Positions 1-8,189 of a stretch of 37,093 nt of DNA are shown piece after piece. Position numbers and translations under genes: made by a program. Origin of the DNA: Sphingomonadales bacterium (GTDB lineage Bacteria; Pseudomonadota; Alphaproteobacteria; Sphingomonadales; Sphingomonadaceae); the NCBI GenBank assembly GCA_021298455.1, contig JAJTFR010000016.1:1-37093 (forward strand), in the 5' to 3' direction. A model generated the notes under the pieces. The model saw nothing but the letters and a program-made list of their open reading frames with translations. It was not told where the DNA came from and made no database searches. Each line of letters begins with the position of its first letter. Within the stretch, counting starts at the first letter, position 1.

Positions 1-530
1 ATCTGGTTCGCCATCTTCGCCGTTTGCCCATCACCGGGGCCGCCAACATGGACAATGCGTTTCGAATAAGCGTGTATGATGGGCGTCGCCGCAGCGACCG
101 CCGCCTCGGTACCGCCGCACATTATGGCGAGCGTGCCATTTTCGGCGCCGGCCTGACCGCCAGTGACCGGTGCGTCGACGCAATGAATGCCCCTGCCCTT
201 GGCCTCGACCGCAAGCTGACGGGCAATCCGCGCTGACACGGTGGTGTGATCGATGAAGCAGCTGCCCTTGGCCATCGCCTGAAACACGCCGTCGCGGCCC
301 AGCGTGATGCTGGCCAGATCATCGTCGGTGCCAACGCAGCTCACGACAAAGTCAGCGTCCTTTGCCGCCTCTGCCGGAGAAGCGGCCTTGCGACCGCCAT
401 GCTCGCCGACCCATTTGTCCGCCTTTGCCGACGACCGATTGTAAACGGTCATTTCATGTCCAGCCTTGCCGAGGTGCCGGGCGATCGGGCCGCCCATGAC
501 CCCGAGGCCGATAAAAGCTATTCTTGCCAT
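1..530 (-). CDS. 3-hydroxyisobutyrate dehydrogenase-family oxidoreductase, C-terminus cut off by window edge
   Basis: NAD(P)-dependent beta-hydroxyacid dehydrogenase of the 3-hydroxyisobutyrate dehydrogenase / tartronate semialdehyde reductase family. The frame opens at ATG 530 (protein begins MARIAFIGLGVMGGPIARHL) and runs without a stop to base 1, giving 176 complete codons of an expected 290 or so. The N-terminal Rossmann motif GLGVMGGPIA is at residues 8-17. The substrate-binding stretch DAPVTGGQAGAENGT lies near residue 121, and the conserved GxxxKxxN motif is at the cut end, with K172 as the family's catalytic lysine. The gene is divergent from the threonine ammonia-lyase gene across 57 bases, so the promoters share that gap. 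Family members act in valine degradation or glyoxylate metabolism; the visible part does not decide the substrate. The missing end is a window artefact. Confidence 0.9.
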   Translation of the reverse strand, partial: MARIAFIGLGVMGGPIARHLGKAGHEMTVYNRSSAKADKWVGEHGGRKAASPAEAAKDADFVVSCVGTDDDLASITLGRDGVFQAMAKGSCFIDHTTVSARIARQLAVEAKGRGIHCVDAPVTGGQAGAENGTLAIMCGGTEAAVAAATPIIHAYSKRIVHVGGPGDGQTAKMANQ

Positions 531-587
531 GACCGTGCCTTAATCTCTGTTTTCAGCTTGCGCCAGATAGGATAGGTCAAAACACCT

Positions 588-1820
588 ATGGCCGATCAAT
601 CACCCAGCGAACTTCTCTCCCTTGCCGACGTCCGTGCAGCGCACGACCGGATTCGCGATGCCATTATCGAAACGCCGACGCTGCATAGCCAGACCCTGTC
701 AAATCTGACCGGCGCAAACATCTTTCTAAAGTTTGAAAACCTGCAATTCACCGCAGCCTATAAGGAGCGTGGCGCGTTGAACGCGTTGCTCCAACTGCCA
801 GAAGAAGCGCGCAAACGCGGTGTGATCGCAGCATCGGCGGGCAATCATGCGCAGGGCCTCAGCTATCACGGTACCCGGCTGGGCGTTCCGGTGACGATCG
901 TGATGCCGAAGACGACCCCCACGGTAAAGGTGATGCAGACCGAGTCGGTCGGCGGCAAAGTAGTGCTGGAAGGCGAAAAATTCGACGACGCCTACAAACA
1001 TGCCCGTCTTCTGGAAAAGGAACTGGGGTTGACCTTTGTCCATCCCTTTGACGATCCAAAGGTCGCGGCGGGCCAAGGCACCGTTGCACTAGAAATGCTG
1101 GAGGCAGCGCCCGAAATCGATACGCTGGTCGTGCCGATCGGCGGCGGCGGCCTGCTGTCGGGTATGGGGACCGCAGCGCGCGGCCTGCGCCCCGATATCG
1201 AACTGATCGGCGTTCAGGCGGAACTCTACCCGTCCATGTATGCGCTGCTCAACGGGCTACAATTGCCATGCGAAGGCGATACCCTTGCCGAAGGCATTGC
1301 CGTAAAAGAACCCGGCGCATTTACGTCACAGGTGATCAAGGGTCTGGTCGACGATATCGTCCTGGTATCCGAGCCGCAGCTTGAAACCTCGGTCAGCCTA
1401 TTGCTACAGATCGAAAAGACTGTGGTGGAAGGCGCGGGCGCGGCGGGTCTTGCGGCCGTCCTTGCCTATCCCGAAAAATTCCGCGGCAAGAATGTTGGCG
1501 TGGTGTTATGCGGCGGCAATATCGACACGCGCCTTTTGGCCAATGTGCTGCTGCGCGACCTTGCCCGTTCGGGCCGGCTGGCGCGGCTGCGCATCACATT
1601 GCAGGATCGCCCCGGCGCGCTCTACAAGGTGATGCGTCTGTTCAACGAGCATAATGTCAACATCATCGAAATCTATCACCAACGCATCTTTACGACGCTG
1701 CCCGCAAAGGGGTTGATCACCGACATTGAATGCGAAGCGCGCGACGCTGAGCAGTTGCAGGGCCTGGTAGATGGACTGAAGGTGGCGGGTTACAAGGTCG
1801 AGCGGGTCGAACTGAACTGA
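588..1820 (+). CDS. ilvA: Threonine ammonia-lyase (threonine dehydratase) with C-terminal ACT domain
   Basis: A PLP-dependent enzyme that deaminates threonine to 2-oxobutanoate, the first committed step of isoleucine synthesis. The protein has 410 residues. The PLP lysine is K59 in the motif AAYKERGAL, the asparagine loop is SAGNHAQG at residues 83-90, and the phosphate-binding glycine loop GGGG is at 185-188. A single ACT domain follows from about residue 330 (RLRITLQDRPGALYKVM...), as in the short one-ACT form; long E. coli-type IlvA has about 510 residues and two ACT-like units. The short form can be anabolic or catabolic, so the isoleucine role is the default reading. No other isoleucine genes lie nearby. 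The bpt gene follows after 122 bases. Confidence 0.93.
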   Translation: MADQSPSELLSLADVRAAHDRIRDAIIETPTLHSQTLSNLTGANIFLKFENLQFTAAYKERGALNALLQLPEEARKRGVIAASAGNHAQGLSYHGTRLGVPVTIVMPKTTPTVKVMQTESVGGKVVLEGEKFDDAYKHARLLEKELGLTFVHPFDDPKVAAGQGTVALEMLEAAPEIDTLVVPIGGGGLLSGMGTAARGLRPDIELIGVQAELYPSMYALLNGLQLPCEGDTLAEGIAVKEPGAFTSQVIKGLVDDIVLVSEPQLETSVSLLLQIEKTVVEGAGAAGLAAVLAYPEKFRGKNVGVVLCGGNIDTRLLANVLLRDLARSGRLARLRITLQDRPGALYKVMRLFNEHNVNIIEIYHQRIFTTLPAKGLITDIECEARDAEQLQGLVDGLKVAGYKVERVELN

Positions 1821-1900
1821 CGCCGGATAGTTTTTCCGCATACCGCATTTTGATGGTAAACAGACTTTTCACTATCGAAATGAGTTGCCATAAAGAGGTC

Positions 1901-1921
1901 AAGCAATAAGCAATAAGCAAG
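1901..1921 (+). repeat. Three tandem copies of a 7-base unit in the bpt leader
   Basis: The units AAGCAAT, AAGCAAT and AAGCAAG follow each other directly and end 21 bases before the bpt start codon. They lie between threonine ammonia-lyase and bpt, outside any recognised gene. A function in spacing or slippage is only a guess. Confidence 0.6.
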
Positions 1922-1942
1922 TAGGGAAAAGGTCGTAATCTC

Positions 1943-2701
1943 ATGAGCGCTCCGGTTCGCTTTCCGCGCTTCTTTGTGACGAATCCTGCGCCTTGCCCCT
2001 ATCTTCCGGGCAAAACGGAGCGCAAGGTCTTCACCGAGTTGAACGGGCCACATGCCAGTGAATTGAACGAAGCGCTTGGGCGCATCGGTTTTCGTCGCAG
2101 CCAAAATGTCGCCTATCGGCCCAGTTGTGTCGACTGCAAGGCGTGCATCCCGGTGCGCATCCTGACCGAACAGTTCGTTCCCAACGCAACTCAGCGTAAG
2201 ATCATCAAGCGCAATTCGGATTTGCAGGTCAGTGCTTGCCGTCCCTGGTCGACAGGCGAGCAGTTCGAATTGCTGCGCCGTTACCTTAAACAGCGACATC
2301 CCACCGGCGGCATGGCTGAAATGGACGATATGGATTATGCCGACATGGTGGAACAGACGCCCGTGCGCAGCCATGTCGTCGAATATCGACTGCCGGCCCG
2401 TTACGGTGCGCAGGGCGAACTTGTGGGTGCGTGCATCACCGATCAGCAGTCCGACGGGCTATCGATGGTCTATAGCTTTTACGATGCGGAGGCGGCGAAC
2501 CGCCCCGGCCTCGGCAATTTCATCATCCTCGATCATATCCTGCGCGCTCGGGCGGCGGGCCTGCCGTACGTATATCTCGGCTATTGGGTCGAAGGCGCGG
2601 AACGGATGCAATACAAGACCCGCTATCATCCGCTCGAAAAGCTGAGCCCCGATGGCTGGGTGCCCTTTGGCGACGAGGAACAGGGCGAATTGATCCGTTA
2701 A
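1943..2701 (+). CDS. bpt: Aspartate/glutamate leucyltransferase (bacterial arginyltransferase homologue)
   Basis: An aminoacyl-tRNA-protein transferase that attaches leucine to N-terminal Asp or Glu of proteins, making them substrates for ClpS/ClpAP (bacterial N-degron pathway). The 252-residue length fits the Bpt family. The N-terminal ATE domain begins with [15 protein letters not shown] and includes the [12 protein letters not shown] segment near residue 62. The C-terminal GNAT-like half contains [18 protein letters not shown] and the [17 protein letters not shown] signature. An AAAAGG sequence lies about ten bases before ATG 1943. Many databases call this gene arginyltransferase; the leucyl-transfer assignment follows characterised Bpt proteins. 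A terminator follows directly. Confidence 0.9.
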   Translation: MSAPVRFPRFFVTNPAPCPYLPGKTERKVFTELNGPHASELNEALGRIGFRRSQNVAYRPSCVDCKACIPVRILTEQFVPNATQRKIIKRNSDLQVSACRPWSTGEQFELLRRYLKQRHPTGGMAEMDDMDYADMVEQTPVRSHVVEYRLPARYGAQGELVGACITDQQSDGLSMVYSFYDAEAANRPGLGNFIILDHILRARAAGLPYVYLGYWVEGAERMQYKTRYHPLEKLSPDGWVPFGDEEQGELIR

Positions 2702-2722
2702 TCCAACCCTGATCACATGATG

Positions 2723-2750
2723 AAAAACCCCGCCGCAGCGGGGTTTTTTT
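2723..2750. terminator. Bidirectional rho-independent terminator
   Basis: A perfect 6-base stem CCCCGC/GCGGGG (2728-2733 with 2738-2743) around the loop CGCA is flanked by five A on the left and seven T on the right. It can end both bpt (+) and the leftward RcnB-like gene, whose stop codon is at 2757. Confidence 0.9.
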
Positions 2751-2756
2751 ATATGC

Positions 2757-3995
2757 TTAGCGACAAACGCAGCGCGGCTTCGGCTTGGGCTTCCATTTGC
2801 GGACCGCCTTGCGTTTCACCGGAACCGTTTCATAATAAACCTCTTCGGTCACGGTGGTGGTGGTCACGGGTTGCGATATCGTGATCGTCGTCACCACAGG
2901 CTGGCCGGAGTAATAATAGCTGCCGGGATAATAGCCCTGCTGCTGTGGATAGCCCGTTTCGGGATAACCGGTGACGGGATAGCCGGGCGCGGGTGCATAA
3001 CTTGCCTCCCTATCGGGCAGATATTTGCGGCATTTCTTCATCGATTTCTCGACGCCAAGCCCCGCCAGAGCGCCAAGGCCACCACCGATCAGCGACCCTG
3101 CTGTGCGATCGCCCCGGCCGGCGATGCGGTTTCCGGCAACAGCGCCAATCACCGCGCCGATGGCGGCGCCAGCCACACCTTCTGTGCGAAGGCAACGCTC
3201 ATAACGATCATAGCCATAAGGGGCGGCATAGCCGGGGGCCGTATGATAGCCGCGCGCACCCGATTGCGGGGGCATCGGATAGGGCGCGCCTGCACGCACC
3301 GGTCCGGCATTACCTTCACCCTGGCGCGTAACGGTGCCGTTCCACTGGCCTTCAAAGACACGGCCATCGGAATCGACATAACGGCCCTGTGTCCACTGGC
3401 CCTGATAATCGTACCGCACACCATCGTCGCCGGTATAGGTCGGCGCTCCACCCATGTCGTAGATGCTGCGATCTGCACCCATGGACGGCCCATAATCGGG
3501 CCGTCCATAACGGCCTCCTTCGGGGGCATAGCCATATTCGTCCCATTGGAGATTAGGGCGGTAATCCTGCACATAGCCACGCTGGTCACGCAGCACGGCA
3601 TCGTCATAATAGCGCGACCAGCCCCAGCCCGCGCTTGGCGCAGGAAGGCCCAACACGCGGTAATTGCTGATCGAATAAGCAGGGTTCACCCAATAGCCGG
3701 GAAGAACAAATCCACGGTAAGGCGCACGATAGCCCTGCCAACCGCCCGGTGCATAAAATCCGGCGAACCAGCGTCCGCCAATATTGTGGCCCCAACGATT
3801 CTGGACGACATAGGGCCGCGGCACAGGCGTGCCTGCAACCGGCTGCCGGTTGCCCTTGCGCCCTTCATAAACGGCGTCGAACAAAGCGGATTTGGCGGCA
3901 TCGTTCCTGATCGTAAACGATTCGCTCGCATGCGCTGCGGGTGCGAGTGCCAAAGTTGCCGCGACGGACATCCCAGCAATTGCGAGTTTTTTCAT
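2757..3995 (-). CDS. Secreted RcnB-domain / MORN-like / glycine-zipper envelope protein
   Basis: A 412-residue exported protein of unknown function. ATG 3995 is chosen because AAGGAG lies just upstream and the product starts with a clean signal peptide (MKKLAIAGMSVAATLALAPA, cleavage after about residue 23). An upstream in-frame start at 4028 would put 11 residues ahead of this signal. Then come a WGH...GGRWF region, an RcnB-like segment at about 98-137 (GYWVNPAYSISNYRVLGLP), and a MORN-like stretch at 192-219 (YDYQGQW...VFEGQW). A glycine-zipper 2TM segment follows at about 273-316 (GAAIGAVIGAVAGNRI, GGGLGALAGLG), of the type found in outer-membrane lipoproteins. The tail is rich in Tyr, Pro and Thr and ends in a basic stretch and CVCR. 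A structural role in the envelope is inferred. The gene shares the terminator at 2723-2750. Confidence 0.8.
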   Translation of the reverse strand: MKKLAIAGMSVAATLALAPAAHASESFTIRNDAAKSALFDAVYEGRKGNRQPVAGTPVPRPYVVQNRWGHNIGGRWFAGFYAPGGWQGYRAPYRGFVLPGYWVNPAYSISNYRVLGLPAPSAGWGWSRYYDDAVLRDQRGYVQDYRPNLQWDEYGYAPEGGRYGRPDYGPSMGADRSIYDMGGAPTYTGDDGVRYDYQGQWTQGRYVDSDGRVFEGQWNGTVTRQGEGNAGPVRAGAPYPMPPQSGARGYHTAPGYAAPYGYDRYERCLRTEGVAGAAIGAVIGAVAGNRIAGRGDRTAGSLIGGGLGALAGLGVEKSMKKCRKYLPDREASYAPAPGYPVTGYPETGYPQQQGYYPGSYYYSGQPVVTTITISQPVTTTTVTEEVYYETVPVKRKAVRKWKPKPKPRCVCR

Positions 3996-4148
3996 GGTCA
4001 ACAGCTCCTTAGACACCGAAAAGCACACCCCATGCGCAATTCGGTGGTTAAGCTGTCTTTAACATTTTTTTCAAACCACTGCCATGAACGCGCATGTAAA
4101 TTGCACGTCGTCTGCCCAGCTGTTCCAAAATGATGCAGAAACGCAGCC

Positions 4149-5195
4149 CTACGTGTGGATGACACAACCGGAAGACTGCCAAGCGCAATGCCCGAAAGGG
4201 GCGGTGGTCTGCGGAGTGGGCACGGCTTGGCTTGCAGCCAGTTCGCGGGCAAGCGCCTCGATCCGCGCCAGTTCGGCATCACGCGCATTCAGCGCAGCTT
4301 CCAACCGGTCGACCATGGTCGCCAGCAAATCGTCAGCATGGGGCGCCACAACTTCGGCTTCGACTGCGACAGGCGCATCGGCCTCAACCGCAATATCATG
4401 GTGGGGCGAGATGCCTGCGTCGACCTGCAACTGCTCTTCATGCGGCTCTCCGCTTTCAGCAATGGCGGCAGCCTCAATCAATTCGGCTTCCAGACCGGCA
4501 TCAAGACTGTCGTCGACCAGCGGCATCGGTTCGTCTTCGGTAATCGGCTCGGCAATGGATGCTTCAGGGGCTTCTGGAGCAATTGGCGCCTCTGAAATTG
4601 CCTGCGCTTCACGCGCAAACATCGGGACGGCGCTGACCGGTTCGCCTTCGGCCGCCAACGCCTCAAGGTCGCGACCAGCCGAGAAGGGGCGGCGGGGCGG
4701 CGCATCGGGATGGGCATCGCTGGCACGCAATTTCGGCAGATCCTCAAGGGTCACAATTGCGCTGCTGTCGCGCCGCGCCTCGGCCCAGGCCGCCAGCTTT
4801 CCACGCAGGCGCGCGGCGAGCGAGGGGCTTGGTTCAGGATCGGCCTCCTCCGTCAGATCAAAAACCGCATCATTCCAGCTGGACATGCGCGGTTCGTTGG
4901 CGACAACATCGTCGGCAACATCCGCCGCAGAACGGCTGCGTGCAGGACGGCGCAATGTCTGTGCCCCGAGGGTGATGAATGTTACGGCGCCCAGACCGAA
5001 TGCAATCAGCGCGCGGGCCTTGTCACCCAAAGGTGCAGCCGCGACCGGAACCATTTCGGAAATGCCGGTCGATCCGGTGATCATTTCCCACACACTAACG
5101 GGCACGAACATCGCCGCGACGGCGACAATTGCCGATCCGGCAAAAGCAAATATCCATGCGCGCATCTGTTTATCAATCTTGCGGTCAAGCGGCAT
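4149..5195 (-). CDS. Hypothetical membrane protein with two N-terminal TM helices and an acidic tail
   Basis: No family recognised. The 348-residue product has two hydrophobic segments near the N-terminus: about residues 13-35 (WIFAFAGSAIVAVAAMF...) and about 62-78 (ALIAFGLGAVTFITLGA). A long low-complexity Ala/Glu/Pro-rich cytoplasmic-type region follows, then a short predicted coiled coil near 292-323 (LLATMVDRLEAALNARDAEL). The N-terminal helices with a dissimilar acidic tail suggest a membrane-anchored scaffold, but that is inference. Codon use resembles the neighbours and the opposite strand shows only a shadow frame. The gene lies 49 bases downstream of the glycosyltransferase gene on the same strand, so the two may be co-transcribed. 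Confidence 0.72.
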   Translation of the reverse strand: MPLDRKIDKQMRAWIFAFAGSAIVAVAAMFVPVSVWEMITGSTGISEMVPVAAAPLGDKARALIAFGLGAVTFITLGAQTLRRPARSRSAADVADDVVANEPRMSSWNDAVFDLTEEADPEPSPSLAARLRGKLAAWAEARRDSSAIVTLEDLPKLRASDAHPDAPPRRPFSAGRDLEALAAEGEPVSAVPMFAREAQAISEAPIAPEAPEASIAEPITEDEPMPLVDDSLDAGLEAELIEAAAIAESGEPHEEQLQVDAGISPHHDIAVEADAPVAVEAEVVAPHADDLLATMVDRLEAALNARDAELARIEALARELAASQAVPTPQTTAPFGHCAWQSSGCVIHT

Positions 5196-5244
5196 ATTCT
5201 AACCCTGTTATCGTCGGGCAAAAACAGGCGCAAAACGCCGAATC

Positions 5245-6468
5245 CTAGCCCCGTTTGCCTCGGGCTAGCAGCAAATGGTAAACAGGTTCGTAACATATTA
5301 TGTTATTCTGCCAATTGCGTTCCTTTTCAACAAAGGCCCGGGCATCCGCCTTTCTCTTCTCCCAAACGGCCCTGTCCGCAAACAAGGCATCAATTGCCTT
5401 GGCTGCGCCTGCAGGATCGTCGGCAGGAAAAAGCGTTCCTGTAACCCCGTCAGCAATCAGTTCCTTATGCCCACCAACATTGGATGCCGCTACCAGCCTG
5501 CCCTGCGCCATCGCCTCAAGCGGTTTCAGCGGGGTCACTAGGTCGGTCAGCCGCATCGATTTGCGCGGATAAACGAGGATGTCGATCAGGCTATAATAGC
5601 GTTCGACCTCAGCATGCGGCACGCGGCCGACAAAATGGATACGATCTGCCACTGGGGATGCCGCAACCTGCCTGCGCAGGGCATCCTCCATCGGGCCGCC
5701 GCCGACCAGCAAAAGATGCGCTGCGCTCGCCGCGCCTTTCAGCCGGGCCATCATGTCGACAAGATCGTCCAGCCCCTCATAATCGTAGAAACTGCCAATA
5801 TAGCCGATCACATCCTTGCCCTGCAGCCCAAGCTCTGCGGCAAGCGCCGCATCGCGTGGCGGTGGCTTACCGAACATCGCCATGTCGACACCATTGGGTG
5901 ACACCAAGATGCGTTCGGGGGCAACCCCGCGCGCCACAAGATCGCTCCGAAGCCCATCGCAAATCACAGCAATATGGTCTGCGCACGCAACGACATGGTT
6001 TTCGAGCGCGCGGGTCAGAAGATAGCGTGGCGAACCTTCCCGGCCGGTGCCATTGCCCACCGCCGCATCCTCCCAAAAGGCACGGATTTCATAAACAAAC
6101 GGCAAGCCCAGCCTTTTGGCAGCCCGCGCCGCCGCCAGCCCGTTGAGCGCGGGCGAATGGGCATGAACAATGTCAAAGGGCCAGGCACGGTGCAGATCGA
6201 CGATCCGCTTTTCCAGTGCGCGCACCTCGCGCCATTCGCGCAGCAGCGGCAAGCCGGATTGGGTCGCAGGCGTGCGATAAAAATGCAGCCCCTCGGCTTC
6301 TTCCTCAAACGATTCGGGTTGTTGGCCATGTTGATATTGCCGCAATCCGGTCAACCCGCGCGCATCCCATCCTGCCGCAATCTGCGCCTTCATAATGGCG
6401 CGCGTGCGAAAGGTGTACCCGCTGTGCAGCGGCAGGCTATGGTCAAGAACGTGGAGGATGCGAACCAT
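5245..6468 (-). CDS. Exosortase A system-associated glycosyltransferase (GT4 family)
   Basis: A GT-B fold, family 4 glycosyltransferase of about 407 residues. The opening VRILHVLDHSLPLHSGYTFR and the following RTRAIMKAQIAAGWDARGLT closely match my memory of the TIGR04063 family, found with exosortase A / PEP-CTERM systems. The C-terminal half has the GT4 donor-site pattern: PNGVDMAMF near residue 193, GYIGSFYDYEGLDDLVD, and the ESK-like loop LVTPLKPLEAMAQGRLVAAS. ATG 6468 is preferred to the in-frame GTG 6477. The gene diverges from the small membrane protein and O-ligase genes, which belong to the same exosortase-associated glycan set, so both arms probably act in export or assembly of one surface glycan. 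No exosortase or PEP-CTERM protein is in the window. Confidence 0.88.
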   Translation of the reverse strand: MVRILHVLDHSLPLHSGYTFRTRAIMKAQIAAGWDARGLTGLRQYQHGQQPESFEEEAEGLHFYRTPATQSGLPLLREWREVRALEKRIVDLHRAWPFDIVHAHSPALNGLAAARAAKRLGLPFVYEIRAFWEDAAVGNGTGREGSPRYLLTRALENHVVACADHIAVICDGLRSDLVARGVAPERILVSPNGVDMAMFGKPPPRDAALAAELGLQGKDVIGYIGSFYDYEGLDDLVDMMARLKGAASAAHLLLVGGGPMEDALRRQVAASPVADRIHFVGRVPHAEVERYYSLIDILVYPRKSMRLTDLVTPLKPLEAMAQGRLVAASNVGGHKELIADGVTGTLFPADDPAGAAKAIDALFADRAVWEKRKADARAFVEKERNWQNNIICYEPVYHLLLARGKRG

Positions 6469-6589
6469 AAGCTGCACATAGGCGCAGAATATTTAACGGG
6501 GCGTCAACCCTCCTCGAGTTAAGTTTTTCGCGATTTTGCAATTTAGCGCTATGTCCGGCCATCGCCGGGTTGGCAGGGGCCGCGTTCGA

Positions 6590-6772
6590 ATGATCGACAA
6601 TCTATCGATATTGCTGAGCCACAGCCTGATCCTGCTTGCCTTCTGGCTGCTCAGCCGGCGCGAAGACCTGAACGTAGAGCCGCCACCCGAGCGTGATCCC
6701 GAACCGCAAGGTTTCGGCATTGCCCGCCGCGCGGTCCAATCGCGCAAAAAAGTAACGCCGCCCGATGCGTGA
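6590..6772 (+). CDS. Small single-TM protein overlapping the O-ligase gene
   Basis: A 60-residue frame from ATG 6590 (MIDNLSILLSHSLILLAFWLL...). Residues 5-21 form one hydrophobic helix, followed by SRREDLNVEPPPERDPEP and a basic C-terminus. Its stop (6770-6772) overlaps the first codons of the ligase gene at 6765 by 8 bases, the usual arrangement for translational coupling. An earlier in-frame ATG at 6551 would add a basic leader of 13 residues; 6590 is preferred because it puts the helix at the N-terminus. No family is recognised. It may be an accessory subunit of the ligase, but that rests on position alone. Confidence 0.6.
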   Translation: MIDNLSILLSHSLILLAFWLLSRREDLNVEPPPERDPEPQGFGIARRAVQSRKKVTPPDA

Positions 6773-8138
6773 CCTTTTCTTCGTCGGCTATATCGGCCTT
6801 CTGATGCTGCTTGCGTTCAAGCGGCCGTTTCTGTTCACCCTGCTTTATGCCTATATCGATATCGTCGCGCCACAACGGCTGAGCTATTTCATGCTCAATT
6901 CGCTGTCGATCTCACTTGTCGCCTTCAGCCTCGCCGTTCTCGGTTTTCTGGTGAGCGACGAGAAACGCGATGTCAGAATATCGCCGCGCTGGACGTTGCT
7001 TGTCGTACTGATCGTCTATTGCGGCTATACCACGACGGTCGCGATCGAGCCGGTGGCAGCTCAGGAAAAATGGGGCTGGGTCTGGAAGGCATTGGTCTTT
7101 GCCGCCTTTCTACCCTTGCTATTGAAGACACGTTTGCGGATCGAGGCGCTGGCGCTTGTCATGGTGCTGTCGGCATCGGCATTGATCGTCACCGGCGGGG
7201 TAAAGACGGTGTTAGGCGGTGGCGGATATGGTTCGCTGGTACTGCTGATCGACGACAATTCGGGTCTGTATGAAGGCAGCATCATCAGTTGCGTCGCGAT
7301 TGCGATCATCCCGCTAATCGTCTGGCTGGCCCGGCATGGCACGATCATAAAGCCTGACTGGAAGGTGCAGGTTTATGCGGGCGCGCTAGTCTTTGCCGCC
7401 TTGCTGATCCCTGTTGGGACACAGGCGCGCACGGGCCTCGTCTGTATCGCTGTGCTGGCTGTGCTGTTCATCCGCCAAACCAAGCGCCGTTTCCTCTATC
7501 TGACAGCGGCAGTGTTGGTGGGCGCGGCCGCCATTCCCTTTCTGCCATCGGCCTTTTCCGACCGGATGGAGACGATCCGCGAATATAAAACAGATGAATC
7601 AGCGGCAACGCGGCTTGCAGTATGGAAATGGACGTGGGAATTTGTCCAGGAACACCCCTTTGGCGGGGGCTTTGATGCCTATCGCATAAACAAGGTGCGC
7701 TATGAACTGCCGGTCGTCGACGAAAATGGTTTTGACACAGGGGCCGTCGACAGCCGAGAGATTGTCGATCAGGCGCGCGCCTATCATAGCAGCTATTTCG
7801 AGATGCTCGGCGAACAAGGCTTTCCGGGACTGATCATCTGGTTGATCATCCATGTAGGCGGTGTCTGGCGGATGGAAGTGATCAGCCGCATCTATAGGAA
7901 GCGCAACCGGCCGGACGAGACTTGGGTGGCACCGCTGGCTCGCGCGCTGCAAAACGCGCAGATAATCTATCTGGTCGGTTCGCTTTTTGTCGGCATCGCG
8001 TTCCAGCCCTTTGTCTATATGCTAGTTGGGATGCAGATCGGGCTCGATACCTATCTTGCGCGGCGGCGCGGCGAAGCAGCATGGATGCCAATCCGCAACC
8101 AGCGGCTTGTATCCAAGGAAAGCGGCAATACCGCCTGA
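6765..8138 (+). CDS. Exosortase A-associated O-glycosylation / O-antigen ligase-like membrane protein
   Basis: A polytopic inner-membrane protein of 457 residues with roughly ten hydrophobic segments. The N-terminus MRDLFFVGYIGLLMLLAFKR and the segment AYIDIVAPQRLSYFML match my memory of TIGR03097, the probable O-glycosylation ligase linked to exosortase A. The large periplasmic loop has the Wzy_C/WaaL-like features: ARTG near residue 222, the stretch around RLAVWKWTWEFVQEHPFGGGFDAY, and the later AYHSSYFEMLGEQGFPGLI, where a conserved His precedes a TM helix. Proteins of this fold transfer undecaprenyl-linked glycans to an acceptor; the substrate is not known here. It overlaps the small protein upstream and is divergent from the associated glycosyltransferase. 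Confidence 0.87.
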   Translation: MRDLFFVGYIGLLMLLAFKRPFLFTLLYAYIDIVAPQRLSYFMLNSLSISLVAFSLAVLGFLVSDEKRDVRISPRWTLLVVLIVYCGYTTTVAIEPVAAQEKWGWVWKALVFAAFLPLLLKTRLRIEALALVMVLSASALIVTGGVKTVLGGGGYGSLVLLIDDNSGLYEGSIISCVAIAIIPLIVWLARHGTIIKPDWKVQVYAGALVFAALLIPVGTQARTGLVCIAVLAVLFIRQTKRRFLYLTAAVLVGAAAIPFLPSAFSDRMETIREYKTDESAATRLAVWKWTWEFVQEHPFGGGFDAYRINKVRYELPVVDENGFDTGAVDSREIVDQARAYHSSYFEMLGEQGFPGLIIWLIIHVGGVWRMEVISRIYRKRNRPDETWVAPLARALQNAQIIYLVGSLFVGIAFQPFVYMLVGMQIGLDTYLARRRGEAAWMPIRNQRLVSKESGNTA

Positions 8139-8189
8139 CGGCCCACCTGACGGCTTGTCGCGGGCATAGCTGGGCACTAGATCAAGGAC

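Noticed and set aside
2871-4133. A long plus-strand open frame of 420 codons opposite the RcnB-like gene
   Set aside because: Its translation is rich in Arg, Ala, Ile and Thr without a recognisable fold, while the opposite strand has a signal peptide, an AAGGAG site and known segments. It is a mirror frame caused by codon bias.
4084-5202. A plus-strand open frame of 372 codons opposite the two-helix membrane protein
   Set aside because: The product is Ser/Ala low-complexity throughout, has no initiation signal and mirrors Asp/Glu/Ala-rich coding on the other strand.
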